The position numbers were made by a program, and so were the translations under genes. Positions 50,721 through 61,733 of a DNA stretch of 64,000 nucleotides are shown here, in pieces; the first letter of the stretch is position 1; every line of letters begins with the position of its first letter. Source of the stretch: Chlorocebus sabaeus (Eukaryota; Chordata; Mammalia; Primates; Cercopithecidae); assembly GCF_047675955.1 (NCBI RefSeq), contig NC_132923.1, forward strand, positions 86,525,637-86,589,636, read 5' to 3'. The notes below the pieces were generated by a model, which did no database searches, was not told the origin of the DNA, and saw only the letters and a list, made by a program, of their open reading frames with translations.

Positions 50721-51524
50721 CTGCAGGAGCTAATGTCCATCACACTGGAGGGTCAGATTTTTAGAGCCTGAAGATGCATTTGCCCACACTTCCCTTTGGA
50801 AGCAACTCTTGTCACTGGTCAGATTTCAGCCTTTTCCACAAGTAGGAGGACTAAGGCTTCCCAGTGTCTGTAGCTTAGGCTGGGGAGACTGTGGCCAAAG
50901 GGTCTGGCCCCCATAGAAAGAGGTGGCCCAGCCTCAGCTCCAGCAGCCTCTCCAAAGAGTGAGGCCCTGGCTGCTTTGCATGCAGGATGAAGGCTCCTCT
51001 GGTCAATTTGCTTTCACTAATGTCAGGCCCCCGCGGCGCTGTCGTTGGTTGCATAGCAACTGGCCGAGCAGCACAGCAGAGGTGGCCATGCATAAAAGAT
51101 GACACATGATGGTGGGGCACGGGGTGACGATTTGCAAATTTAGATACAGTCGCAGCAGGAATATGAACTGGGCACTGACAGGCATGGGGGTGGGTGGCTC
51201 TCTTTGTCTCCTCCCATCTCATTCAGAAAGCCAGGTTCCCACTGTATTTACAGAGGTCTGGGGAAAGGGAGCAGAAGTGGGGAAGTGCGGCTTGACTTCA
51301 ATCCCCAGAAAGCCAGGGGCTGGGCTGAAGGGGAAAAAGGAGTAAACAGTATGGGCAGCACGGACAAACAGAGGCCTTAGGGTGCCCTAAGGACCCCTCC
51401 CAGGCAACCTGGCTTTCCCACAGATTCCTCCAACCTTGTGGAAGGCTGATGAAAGCAGCTGGTCTGAACACCCCTCCTCTGCCAGTGGGTCTTCTCTTTG
51501 CCTATCCTGACAGCTGCAGGGAGA
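50721..51524. other. Unassigned sequence, candidate regulatory core near 51050
   Basis: No repeat text. 51000-51140 is CpG-containing, single-copy and holds the X-box-like palindrome annotated separately. 'aatttgctttcactaatgtc' and 'catgcataaaagatgacaca' flank it. Confidence 0.35.
51048..51060. promoter_or_regulatory. X-box-like palindrome (candidate RFX site)
   Basis: 'gttgcatagcaac' is a perfect palindrome of GTTGC and GCAAC with a 3-base spacer. RFX factors bind GTTGCC-type half-sites spaced by up to three bases. It lies in a CpG-containing context. A motif match only. Confidence 0.4.
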
Positions 51525-51600
51525 AGACATGTGCTGGACTTGGAGTCTTCAGGCCTGGGTTCAAGTCCTAGTTCTGCCATTTCCTGATATTGGGTACTGC
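51525..51600 (+). mobile_element. MIR SINE 5' fragment, sense
   Basis: 'gcctgggttcaagtcctagt' and 'tctgccatttcctgatattg'; the 3' half is absent. Confidence 0.75.
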
Positions 51601-51639
51601 AGCAGGTAACTTTAAATCACATTCAATTTAATCTAACTA

Positions 51640-51990
51640 ATACCAATTAAGCACCTACCATGAGCAAGGCGCTGACCTATGGGCTGGGGACACGACCTTG
51701 TAAAATACAGTCCCTGTCCTTGAGGAGCTCTCAGTGTTGCAGGAAAAACCAGATATTCAAATGATAAGATTATACTTTAATGCACTGAAGGCAAAAATAG
51801 CAGGCTAGGGAGGGGCAACTTCTGCTCTGAGTTTTAAAGGTAATATAGGGACTAGCTAGGAAGGCAAGGAATGGAGGGGAGTGTCCCAGGCAAAGGAAAC
51901 AACAAAGGCACATGGGTGAGAACCAGAATGTATTCTCAGCAGGAGGTGAAGGGAACTTAAAGGTGTTGATGTGTCCAGAGAGTAAAATTT
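51640..51990 (-). mobile_element. L2 LINE 3' end, antisense
   Basis: 'cacctaccatgagcaaggcg', 'gtccctgtccttgaggagct', 'gtgtcccaggcaaaggaaac' and 'aacaaaggcacatgggtgag'. Confidence 0.92.
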
Positions 51991-52479
51991 ACTGCCTCAG
52001 GCTCAATGAGAACACACCTGGGAATCTCCTAAGGTCCTCACAGATGCTTGGCTTATCCTTGTGCCTACCTGCCACCCTCACCATGTGAAGAAGTAGCAAA
52101 CCATTCAGTAATCAATGGCCACATTGAAGGATCTGGAAATCCATCAAACCCAAACTCCTTATTTTAGAGAGGAGGGAGAATACCCAGAGAAGAGGGTGAG
52201 CTGTCAGAGGCCTCTCATTTACCTAGGTGGGAACAGAGGAAAGAGAAGAGCTTGTCCCTCCACAGCTCAGACTTCTATGCTGGGGTGAATTTGGGGTAAT
52301 CGTGACAATGACAACAGACAAAATTACTGATGCTTGGAGCAGGAAGTTGGGTTTGGAGACCATTGCTAAGCTGTAAAAGAAGTGATTTGACTATAAACTG
52401 CCTGGGCCTCCCTGAATGGGATCACACACCACAATGGAACCTCTGACAGGCAAGGGGGCTTCCCTCATGCCCCATCATA
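51991..52479. other. Unassigned sequence, faint antisense MIR
   Basis: 'ctccttattttagagaggag' at 52155-52175 is a possible MIR core; otherwise single-copy. Confidence 0.35.
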
Positions 52480-52715
52480 CTTTTTGAACCATGGAGGAGT
52501 TCAAATACCAGCTCAGACACTTAAACTTGCTGGGTGACCTCAGGTAATTCATTTTGCCTCTATTTCTCAGTTTCCTTTTTGGTAAAATAAGGACACTACT
52601 AGCATCCACCTTATGGAGTTGTTGTGAAAAGTAAATAAATTCATATATGTGAAGTCTTGGAACAGTGCCTGACATACAGTAAGTGCTTAATAAAAGTTTA
52701 ACATTATACCAAAAA
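52480..52715 (+). mobile_element. MIR SINE, sense, nearly complete
   Basis: 'gctgggtgacctcaggtaat', 'tatggagttgttgtgaaaag' and 'acagtgcctgacatacagta' with 'agtgcttaataaaag'. Confidence 0.95.
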
Positions 52716-52754
52716 CATAATAATAATTATTGGAGCAGAGAGAGAAATGCAATT

Positions 52755-52905
52755 CAGCTTAGGATAGGAGTTGGAAGATGGAGGATGGAAAAAGGCCTCC
52801 TAAAGGATCTGATAAGATGAGTTGAGTCTAGAAAGACCTAGAAGTTAGCCAATCTAAGAAGTAGAGAGGAAGGGTGTTCCAGACAGGGGAAACAGTGGGT
52901 ACTAA
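52755..52905 (-). mobile_element. L2 LINE fragment, antisense
   Basis: 'aagggtgttccagacagggg' with 'gttgagtctagaaagaccta'. Confidence 0.65.
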
Positions 52906-52914
52906 ACCTCAGCA

Positions 52915-53010
52915 GCTCCAACCCTTTATTTGGAAACTCAGATGCAGAGAGTGTAACTGACCTGTTGAAGGTCATGCGGCAAGGATTAGCAGAGCCAGGC
53001 TGGCCTCCAG
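52915..53010 (-). mobile_element. MIR SINE fragment, antisense
   Basis: 'ggaaactcagatgcagagag', 'gaaggtcatgcggcaaggat' and 'agcagagccaggctgg'. Confidence 0.75.
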
Positions 53011-53719
53011 GCCTCGGGCTTAAGGGGAGAGATCTGGATACACCAAGGGGCAAAGTCTGCAGATGAACATGGCCTCATGCCCTCTCTGCTGAGCTTATGT
53101 CTAAAGGGCATGAGTCTGGGAAGGTAGACAGGTCAGGCAGACCGTCTCCCATGTCCAGGGGACCAGTAGGGAAACCAGATCCTGACTGACTTTTGAGCTT
53201 TCAGCGGGGACTGGGGACCCTCAGGTGGGCTGGTGGGCTGGTGCCTTGAGCCTCTGGAAGCTGAGGGGCTCACTGGGCTGCTGAGAAAACTAGTAAAGCC
53301 CCAGATTCTGGTGAGGATGTGTGATCTGCATTATTGATAAATCTGGAATCTGTGTGGTAGCACATGCCTAGCCTGTGTAAGGAGCCCAGAAGAGGCAAAC
53401 ACCTCCACAGTTCACATCCTTTAGTGTGGGGCCCGTGCATTTCCAATGGCCTTTCCATCCTTTATGTGCTGTGGCATCTGTGAGGGGCTGACTGAGGATC
53501 ATTACTCCTTTCCTGAGAACCCCCATGGAGGGTCTCTGGGTGAGGCCTTGACTGACATGAGCCCAAGAATTTTGGTTCTGACATCTGAAGACAAGACAGA
53601 TTCTGTCTTAAGATGTGCTCTGGTGGCTCTTGGGAGGTATGAATCATGGTGGCCGTGGGCCCTAGAAGTTTCTTGGGGACAATTGCTACAGTCTAGAGAA
53701 ATGCCTGAAGATTCAAATC
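53011..53719. other. Unassigned sequence
   Basis: Single-copy. No exon or repeat recognised; frames of 60-90 codons lack known domains. Confidence 0.4.
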
Positions 53720-53925
53720 GCTGATCTCCTGCCTCCTGGGTGTCTGACCTTGGCCAAGTTACTTAACCTCCTCCCTTTCCTCAGTCATGCAATAGGGATA
53801 GTAACAACACCAACCTCAGGATTATTCGGAAGATAAAAGAGGCTGTACATATAAAACATTTGGCAAATAAATGGACTGACACAAAGGAAATGCTCAATGT
53901 GAGCTATTTAGTAGAGTTTCAAATT
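53720..53925 (+). mobile_element. MIR SINE, sense
   Basis: 'gtctgaccttggccaagtta', 'cctttcctcagtcatgcaat' and 'agggatagtaacaacaccaa'. Confidence 0.9.
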
Positions 53926-54954
53926 TAACTCACATTCCAACTCAAATCTGCAGAAAGAATGTATTACTTTTTTCTGTTGATCTGACCTTCCTTCTGAGCC
54001 TCCTCTCTTCCTTGTAGTTCTGGTTGGGATAAAATTCTGGCCTTTTTTTAAATGTCAGAGATTGAATATTACTTTATCTTTCCCTTGGAATCCCTTTTGA
54101 AAGATTCTCAACTTCATGCTAGTTAGATGGGGCAAGACTCATGTACTTGGGGATGCAAAAGAGAATAATGCTTTATTAATTTCCAAAATATTTCCTCTGC
54201 TACTCTTTTATTATCCTAATAATGACACAGGGCCCCTGTCACACAATTCAGGTTATAGTTCAAACTGCAGTATGTTTTACATCCCAAGGCCAGAACAAGG
54301 CATGGGCTGTCCAGGGAGGGACTGCTACAGTAGGCCCCTCAAGGGCACCTCCCTGCACTTGCCGAGGCAGCTAGTCACAGAAGCCCTCTCTCCAAAAAGC
54401 GCCCCTCGTCTCTACACCATTCCATCTTCACCCACCACTGCCATTGTGCCAAGGGAACCTGCTGTCTCCTCAGATCCCAGTCACCTGACCACCAGTGGCA
54501 GCCCCTGACTGATCCTTAGCGCACTGTTCAGAGACTTCTGCCAAGAACAGGTAGCAGAGAAAAGCAGCATCTCTAGGGGCTTGTGTTATATCTCTTTATA
54601 TATTTAAAAAAACTCACAAAACAAAAAGCAAGAAAATCACTCTCTTCTTTCCTGGAGACTATTGTTTGGATCAGCATCTAGCTGTCTCTTGCCTACCACC
54701 CACAGAACCCAGACTTACAGTCAGATGGAGAGCCTCGGAGGGCTTAGGAGGAGTGACCCCCAGGGTCCACCCAGCGATGCCACCACTGGCCTGGCCTGGG
54801 CCCTGAGGAATCAGTCTGTAGCTATCTAGAACTCCCTGTCTGCATACTGCTCCTTCCCATATGTCTGTAGCTCTGGTCCAGACAGTGACTGGAGGGGCTC
54901 TGGGCCACTCAAGCCCACTGAAGTGTAGAATGACCAGTACAGGATTTTAGATGG
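53926..54954. other. Unassigned, apparently single-copy sequence
   Basis: A 130-codon plus-strand frame (54116-54508) has no domain I recognise and no codon signature. I see no repeat text. Confidence 0.4.
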
Positions 54955-55140
54955 TTTGAGGTGATTTCTAGCAAGCCACCAAACCTCTCCATACCTCAGT
55001 CTCCTCTCCCTAAAATGGAAATAATGCTATACTATCTAGGGTTAGTATAAGAATTAAATGAGTTGATTTTAAAAAAGTTTTTAGAACAGCCTCTGACACA
55101 TAGTATGTGCTATGTAAATGTTTGTTAAATAAATAAAATG
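54955..55140 (+). mobile_element. MIR SINE, sense
   Basis: 'ccatacctcagtctcctctc', 'gtataagaattaaatgagtt' and 'tctgacacatagtatgtgct'. Confidence 0.9.
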
Positions 55141-55570
55141 CAAAGATCATAACATTACACAGCACTGACTCACAAGTGCAAAAGTAGTTTCCATTTAACT
55201 CTCCTTTCAATCTGTCTGATTACATCAAGAGGTGCTCACACCTCAGTTTTGCACTAATATGTCTTGAGCACCTCTCTAACATGCTTTTCCCCAAATAGGG
55301 GCAGGTTTCAGACTCAGAACCTTTGGCAGGCAAGGGCTGCTCTAGAATTTAGTAATTTTGTTTTATTTTTAGTGCAATTAATTTTACATTTACTTTTTCT
55401 TCTTTGTATGTAATATTGGCTTTCCATTTATGATAGAAGTGATATAAAACTCATTTAAGACACAAATTGAGTAAATTTAAAGGAAAACATAAAGTAAATA
55501 ATGATATTGGAGATTTATGGTCATGGCAAAGTCTGTTTGACTTTGGGAAATGAATTCCAGAAGTTAGGGA
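55141..55570. other. Unassigned, AT-rich sequence
   Basis: Nothing recognised; AT-rich 55340-55500. Confidence 0.4.
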
Positions 55571-55596
55571 AACACACACACACACACACACACACA
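55571..55596. repeat. (CA)n microsatellite, about 12 units
   Basis: Uninterrupted AC repeats. Confidence 0.95.
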
Positions 55597-55630
55597 ATCT
55601 CTAAAGAGAGGACTCCCTGCACTGCCCCCA

Positions 55631-55714
55631 CTGGGCCTGGGACACTGATTTTTGATTTATTTTGTGGAGTGTCTCTCCTTGCTTTCATCCCTCTGTCCCA
55701 CATGGGCCGAGCCT
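55631..55714 (+). repeat. Local imperfect duplication, copy 1
   Basis: 'tttgtggagtgtctctcctt' (55661-55680) and 'ctctgtcccacatgggcc' are shared with copy 2 at 56311-56385. An extra ~10 bases ('tttttgattt' region) are present here. Confidence 0.85.
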
Positions 55715-56310
55715 AGCTGATGCCACCTTCATGGTGCCCAGTGCGTGTGGTCCAGTCCTCCAGAGATGCACTAAGCTGGTGCCTCTTAAGGTTCTGCCAC
55801 TGCAGAGGCCTCTCTCCCCTCACTATCTCTCCCCTCACTCACTCTCTCTCTCTTTTAATCTTCCTGCCTGGCAGAGTGGCTGTAAATTACCACATTAATT
55901 TCCAAATCAAGCCAAGTTCCATAGTAAGGGACCAGCTCCCATCCAGACCTGAAAAGATTCATTAGGAAGTTGATTCGCTAAGTGCCCTCAACTTACTCCT
56001 TCAAAACGACAGCTGCATTTACCCAATTCTGATAGCTCTGCAGGGGTGGGGGCTCCAAGTGGCTGTGATCCTGACACGGGTACTGCCAGAGTGAGTCCTT
56101 GAGCAGGAAGGGTGGGAAAGTCGGGGGATTTCAAGAGCAGTGGAATGTAGGTCCCAGGTGGCCATCAGAAATATGGGTACTTCATTTAGGGGGATGCTGA
56201 TCTGCCTGCCCCCCCGGAGAACTCCTGGATGCCTATTCCATTTGTTCTATTTGTGGGCAGACTTGTTAAACCTGCTGGAGAGGCGGCTGGGGAATGTCTC
56301 AGGGACTGGC
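55715..56310. other. Unassigned sequence between duplicated segments
   Basis: Single-copy, with C/T-rich 55800-55860. No repeat recognised. Confidence 0.4.
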
Positions 56311-56392
56311 AGGCCCTGGGACACTGGAACTTTGTGGAGTGTCTCTCCTTGTCTCCATACCTCTGTCCCACATGGGCCCAGCCCATGTTGGA
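56311..56392 (+). repeat. Local imperfect duplication, copy 2
   Basis: 'aggccctgggacactggaac' and 'tttgtggagtgtctctcctt' (56331-56350) with 'ctctgtcccacatgggcc'. Same orientation as copy 1, about 670 bases away. Confidence 0.85.
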
Positions 56393-56559
56393 AGTGTGGC
56401 TGTGGGGCAATAAGTAGGGGTTGCAGGCCACCCTAATCTCTTTATGCTAAGGGGAAGGACTGAGAAGCCAGGGAACATATTTCATGGTTAAAAGGGTTCA
56501 GTAAAAATATTTCTTTACTAGGTTCAGGTAATTTTCTATGTAAACTGTCCCCAACAGGG

Positions 56560-56735
56560 TGTTCTTTGGAAGTCTCCATCTTCTCATATATAAAATGGGG
56601 ACAATAATACTTTCTCACACGGTTGCCATGAGGCCTGAATGAGACAATGTATGAATAGTACTACAGTGCCTGGCATGAAGTTAGCGCTCTGTATCTGTGA
56701 TGCTGATGATAGAGTGATGATTCAAAGTTCACATT
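56560..56735 (+). mobile_element. MIR SINE, sense, 3' part
   Basis: 'tatataaaatggggacaata', 'acggttgccatgaggcctga' and 'cagtgcctggcatgaagtta'. Confidence 0.9.
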
Positions 56736-56892
56736 TCTGTCAACAGCACCACTGTCTACCTATTGATCCATCTGTCTCCCTTGGCATTCCCTCATTCAGC
56801 AAGTGAACAGATTCTGAAGGTGCCTCTTCCTAAGCATCTCTCTGTTCCACCACCGGCTCGTCTGCCCCCCACCCTAGTGAGGCTGTTGTTGG

Positions 56893-57117
56893 TTTTTTTT
56901 TTTTTTTTTTTTTTTTTTGAGACAGAGTCTCACTCTGTTGCCCAGGCTGGAGTGCAGTGGCGTGATCTCAGCTCACTGCAAGCTCCGCCTCCTGGGATCA
57001 TGCCATTCCCTGGCCTCAGCCTCCCACGTAGCTGGGCCTGCAGGCACCTGCCACCACATCCGGCTATTTTTTTTTTTTTTTTTTTTTTAATATTCTTAGT
57101 AGAGAGGGGGTTTCACC
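56893..57117 (-). mobile_element. 5'-truncated Alu (AluS/Y-like), antisense
   Basis: T26 tail 56893-56918, full right monomer, then the left monomer is lost after 'gggtttcacc'. The A-rich linker has grown to about 22 T (57066-57088). No convincing target duplication. Confidence 0.94.
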
Positions 57118-57274
57118 CATTTGGATGCTAACTGATATCCCTGCCCCAGTCAGAGCTGAGAGGGATAAGTGAGGCAATTTCTCCTCTTTTCCCCCTCCTT
57201 TCTTTCCCCTAAGGAACAGTCGTTAAGGTTGAGGCTCTGGAGTGGCTAAAGCTCTAAGGAAGACAAAGAGTCTC

Positions 57275-57465
57275 ATCAGAATTCGCCACTCACTCACTGT
57301 GTGATTCTGGGTAGGGGACTTGACTTATCTGAGCTTACATTTTCTCATCTGTAAAACTATATGATGTTTCTTCTCACATTATGAAATACTGTGAGGTTAA
57401 ATGAGATTGTGTTTGTGAATTGGTTAGCCCAGGGCCTGGTCCAGAATAAATGTTAGCTACTGCAT
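57275..57465 (+). mobile_element. MIR SINE, sense
   Basis: 'actgtgtgattctgggtagg', 'cattttctcatctgtaaaac' and 'cagggcctggtccagaataa'. Confidence 0.92.
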
Positions 57466-57479
57466 CCATTTTCCAGGAC

Positions 57480-57650
57480 TGGGCCTTGTGTTGAGCCCTG
57501 GGGCTCAGAGCTGGGTGCAACTTACACCCTGCCTTCCAGGTGCTCACTTGCAGGTGGGAGAGATGGACATCCGAAGGCATAATCGTAACTGGAGGCATCA
57601 GAGGCGGTAGGGGGCTCTCCAGGAAGACTACCTGAAGGAGGCCACACAGA
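57480..57650 (-). mobile_element. L2 LINE fragment, antisense
   Basis: 'acaccctgccttccaggtgc', 'gcaggtgggagagatggaca' and 'ctctccaggaagactacctg'. Confidence 0.7.
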
Positions 57651-58119
57651 CTGGAAGGACTGGCCATGTGGCATAGCAGGATGGGAATTGCACATGAGCA
57701 GAGATACTCAAACTTGTTCCAAACACACTCTGAGGCCAAGGCCCTGGGCCCAAGTTTTCTGCAGAAATCTGAAGAATGTGTAGTCAGAAGTCAGCTGACC
57801 AGGCCAATATGCCTGTAAAAACCAAGGCTCAGGACCAAGGTGATCATTCTGAAATGGGGTTGTGGGCCAGTGGTGCAGGACTCAGGACTGCCCCTGGGGA
57901 AAATTGAGGCAGAGACAAGTGGGAAGGATCACCCTACTAGGAAGAGAACCAGGGTACAACCATGCCTGGAAGAGCTCCCCTTTTGATAGCACCTCGTTTG
58001 GGGGCAGCAATTTCCTGGCAGTTTCCTGTCTGTGCTGAAACTGCTTTAAGCCAGTGTGCAGGCTCTCCCAGCAGCTGCCCAAAGGTGAGGTCTTCCTAAT
58101 GGCATTTGTATTTGCATTA
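57651..58119. other. Unassigned sequence
   Basis: No repeat recognised. Confidence 0.4.
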
Positions 58120-58500
58120 CACATTCCTGTAACCTGCCGGGCAGGGGTGGGGGGGCTTGTTTTAATTTGGTAGAAATTAATAAGTCAGAGTGGAGAGACA
58201 TCACACATAGGGCTGAACATGGCATTGTCACCCCTTTTAATTTGTTAGACAATACAGCCCTGCAGCAGCTTCCAGTGTAGATGATGAAAAATAAACACAT
58301 GTATATTAATGACTTTAAAATATTTCTATTTATCCAAACATATCTTTTTCTTTTTATTCAGCATATCATCAGATCAATAATTAGTCTCCATACATTTTAA
58401 TAACTAGAGTTTTCACTTACAATTGTTTTTCATAATTTTGCATTTATGTTTGACAAGTTCAGGAACTTGTTCAGTTTGAAAAGGGAAAAAGAAAGTCAGG
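58120..58500. other. Candidate unique AT-rich non-coding element
   Basis: Single-copy, with 'tagaaattaataagtcagag', 'cttttaatttgttagacaat', 'tcagatcaataattagtctc' and 'tttttcataattttgcattt'. Repeated TAAT and ATTA words suggest homeodomain-type regulation. A p53-like site lies at its end. Confidence 0.3.
58451..58472. promoter_or_regulatory. p53-family-like response element
   Basis: 'tgacaagttc' and 'gaacttgttc' are separated by 'ag'. The second is a perfect RRRCWWGYYY half-site and the first fits at nine of ten positions. Cores are CAAG and CTTG, weaker than CATG. A motif match only. Confidence 0.35.
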
Positions 58501-58779
58501 GATGGTTTCTTCTTGTGTCGTGGTGTCTCAAATCTAAAAGAGCAGAGACGATGTGAACTGAGAGGGGCTTACTGAAATCTGGTAAGTCTCCTGTACTGCT
58601 TGTGTTCTGGGTGGTCCTAACCTCAGGGATGTGTGTGTTGGGGTGGGAGCAGGGGACTGGATTCTTCATTATTCGCTGTTTTTAAAATGTTGTAATTAGC
58701 AATAAGCCCTGCTCAGAAAGGAGATCTAGTTGGGGAAGGAGGGAGCTGTTTCACATGCTGCAGCCAGCTAAGCATCTTC

Positions 58780-58843
58780 AACAGGCAGTTTACCAATTAT
58801 AACAAATGTACCACACTCATACATGAGGCTAATAATAGGGGAA
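58780..58843 (+). mobile_element. L1M 3' end, left part, split by a younger L1
   Basis: 'taccaattataacaaatgta' and 'ccacactcatacatgaggct' are L1M 3' UTR words. The text resumes at 61734. Confidence 0.75.
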
Positions 58844-58973
58844 GAGAGAAGAAACAATTAGATGCAATAAAAAATGATAAGGGGATATCACCACCTATCC
58901 CACAGAAATACAAACTACCATCAGAGAATACTATAAACACCTCTACGCAAATAAACTAGAAAATATAGAAGAA

Positions 58974-59810
58974 ATGGAAAAATTCCTGAACAAATATACC
59001 CTCCCAAGACTAAACCAGGAAGAAGTTGAATCCCTGAATAGACCAATAAAAGACTCTGAAATTGACGCAATAATTAATAGCTTACCAACCAAAAAAAGTC
59101 CAGGACCAGACGGATTCACAGCCGAATTCTACCAGAGGTACAAAGAGGAGCTGGTACCATTCCTTCTGAAACTATTCCAATCAATAGAAAGAGAGGGAAT
59201 CCTCCCTTACTCATTTTATGAGGCCAGCGTCATCCTGACACCAAAGGCTGGCAGAGACAAAACTAAAAAAGAGAATTTTAGACCAATATCCCTGATGAAC
59301 ATGAATGCAAAAATCCTCAATAAAATACTGGCAAACCGAATCCAGCAGCACATCAAAAATCTTATCCACCACAATCAAGTTGGCTTCATCCCTGGGATGC
59401 AAGGCTGGTTCAGCATATGCAAATCAATAAATGTAATCCATCATATATACAGAACCAAAGACAAAAACCACGTGATTGTCTCAATAGATGCAGAAAAGGC
59501 CTTCGACAAAATTCAACCACCCTTCATGCTAAAAACTATCAATAAACTAGGTATTGATGGGACGTATCTCAAAGTAATAAGAGCTGTTTATGACAAAACC
59601 ACAACCAATATCATACTGAATGGGCAAAAACTGGAAGCATTCCCTTTGAAAACTGGCACAAGACATGTATGCCCTCTCTCACCACTCCTATTCAACATAG
59701 TGTTGGAAGTTCTGGCCAGGGCAATCAGGAAGGAGAAAGAAATAAAGGGTATTCAATTAGGAAAAGAGGAAGTCAAATTGTCCCTGTTTGCAGATGATAT
59801 GATTGTATAA
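58974..59810 (+). pseudogene. L1 ORF2 fragment, reverse transcriptase region
   Basis: The first open piece of 278 codons holds the reverse transcriptase core of L1 ORF2, which copies RNA into DNA at a nicked target. The catalytic FADD lies at residues 272-275 (59787-59798). The frame then ends at TAA (59808-59810), where the usual text reads TAT. The endonuclease domain is missing because of the 5' truncation. The start given is only the first methionine in the open stretch. Inactive. Confidence 0.93.
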
Positions 59811-59891
59811 TTAGAAAACCCCATCATCTCAGCCCAAAATCTCTTTAAGCTGATAAGCAACTTCAGCAAAGTCTCAGGATACAAAATCCAT

Positions 59892-60443
59892 GTGCAAAAA
59901 TCACAAGCATTCCTATACACCAATAACAGACAAACGGAGAGCCAAATCATGAGTGAACTCCCATTCACAATTGCTTCAAGGAGAATAAAATACCTAGGAA
60001 TCCAATTTACAAGGGATGTGAAGGACCTTTTCAAGGAGCACTACAAACCACTGCTCAACAAAATAAAAGAGGACACAAACAAATGGAAGAATATTCCATG
60101 CTCATGGATAGGAAGAATCAATATCATGAAAATGGCCATACTGCCTAAGGTAATTTCTAGATTCAATGCCATCCTCATCAAGCTACTGATGACTTTCTTC
60201 ACAGAATTGGAAAAAACTACTTTAAAGTTCATATGGAACCAAAAAAGAGCCCTCATTGCCAAGACAATCCTAAACCAAAAGAACAAAGTTGTAGGCATCA
60301 CGCTACCTGACTTCAAACTATACTACAAAACTACAGTAACCAAAAACAGCATGGTACTGGTACCAAAACAGAGATATAGACCAATGGAACAGAACAGAGC
60401 CCTCAGAAATAATACCATGCATCTACAACCATCTGATCTTTGA
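59892..60443 (+). pseudogene. L1 ORF2 fragment, region after the RT core
   Basis: Same frame as the preceding fragment beyond its premature stop. It begins with QKSQAFLYTNN and carries the conserved IKYLGIQ. The native frame is lost through an extra A near 60341-60346, after which about 30 codons are out-of-frame read-through. Confidence 0.9.
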
Positions 60444-60657
60444 AAAACCTGACAAAAACAAGAAATGGGGAAGGGATTCCCTATTTAATAAATGGTGCTG
60501 GGAAAACTAGCTCGCCAGAAGTAGAAAGCTGAAATTGGATCCCTTCCTTACACCTTATACAAAAATTAATTCAAGATAGATTAAATGCTTAAATGTTAGA
60601 CCTAAAACCATAAAAACCCTAGAAGAAAACCTAGGCAATACCATTCAGGTCATAGGC

Positions 60658-60864
60658 ATGGGCAAGGACTTCATGCCTAAAACACCAAAAGCAATGGCAA
60701 GAAAAGCCAAAATTGACAAATGGGATCTACTTAAAGTAAAGAGCTTATGCACATCAAAAGAAACTACCATTAGAATGAACAGGCAACCTACAGAATGGGA
60801 GAAAATTTTTACAATCTACCCATCTGACAAAACGGCTAATATCCAGAATCTACAAAGAACTTGA
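60658..60864 (+). pseudogene. L1 ORF2 fragment, late region
   Basis: Resumes in another frame with the conserved KIDKWDLLKVKS. It ends after an extra base near 60826-60834. Confidence 0.85.
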
Positions 60865-60919
60865 ACAAGTTTACAAGAAAAAAAAATCAAACAACCCCAT
60901 CAAAAAGTGGGCAAAGGAT

Positions 60920-61411
60920 ATGAACAGACAATTCTCAAAAGAAGACATTTATGTGCCCAACAGACACATGAAAAACTGCTCATCATCACTGCCCATCAGA
61001 GAAATGCAAATCAAAACCACAATGAGATACCATCTCACACCAGTTAGAATGGCGATCATTAAAAAGTCAGGAAACAACAGGTGCTGGAGAGGATGTGGAG
61101 AAATAAAAACACTTTTATACTGTTGGTGGGACTGTAAACTAGTTCAACCATTGTGGAAGACAGTGTGGCGATTCCTCAAGGATCTAGAACAAGAAATACC
61201 ATTTGACCCAACCACCCCATTACTGGGTATATACCTAAAGGATTATAAATCATGCTGCTATAAAGACACATTCACAAGTATGTTTATTGCGGCACTATTC
61301 ACAATAGCAAAGACTTGGAACCAACCCAAATGTCCATCAACGATAGACTGGATTAAGAAAATATGGCACATATATACACCATGGATACTATGCAGCCATA
61401 AAAAAGGATGA
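60920..61411 (+). pseudogene. L1 ORF2 C-terminal fragment
   Basis: Contains the cysteine-rich end (CWRGCGEIKTLLYCWWDC) and PFDPTTPLLGIYLKDYKS. The final codons are altered by an out-of-frame junction near 61378. Confidence 0.92.
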
Positions 61412-61733
61412 GTTCATGTCCTTTGTAGGGACCTGGATGAAGCTGGAAACCATCATTCTGAGCAAACTATCACAAGGACATAAAACCAAACACAGCGTGT
61501 TCTCAGTCATAGGTGGTAATTGAACAATGAGAACACTTGGACACAGGGTGGGGAACATCACACACTGGGGCCTGTCATAGGGTGGAGGGAGGGGGCACGG
61601 ATAGCATTAGGAGATATACCTAATGTAAATGATGAGTTAATGGGTGCAGCACACCAACATGGCACATGTATACATATGTAACAGATCTGCACGTTCTGCA
61701 CATGTACCCTAGAACTTAAAGTATAAAAAAAAA

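Larger units (their letters stand above)
58844..61733 (+). mobile_element. 5'-truncated L1 LINE (L1PA/L1PB grade), 2.9 kb, sense
   Basis: It starts inside ORF2 ('gagagaagaaacaattagat'), continues through the reverse transcriptase and C-terminal regions and the 3' UTR with its G-rich tract ('gtggagggagggggcacgg', 61581-61599), and ends in an A-rich tail at about 61725-61733. Target duplication: 'aataataggggaa' (58831-58843) and 'aataacaggggaa' (61734-61746), one mismatch. ORF1 and the 5' UTR are absent. Confidence 0.96.

Noticed and set aside
54116..54508. 130-codon plus-strand open frame rich in Ser/Pro
   Set aside because: No domain, signal peptide or splice context; single-copy DNA without other gene signs.
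58844..61733. Active L1 source element
   Set aside because: No 5' UTR, ORF1 or endonuclease domain; ORF2 has a stop at 59808 and frameshifts, so it cannot move by itself.
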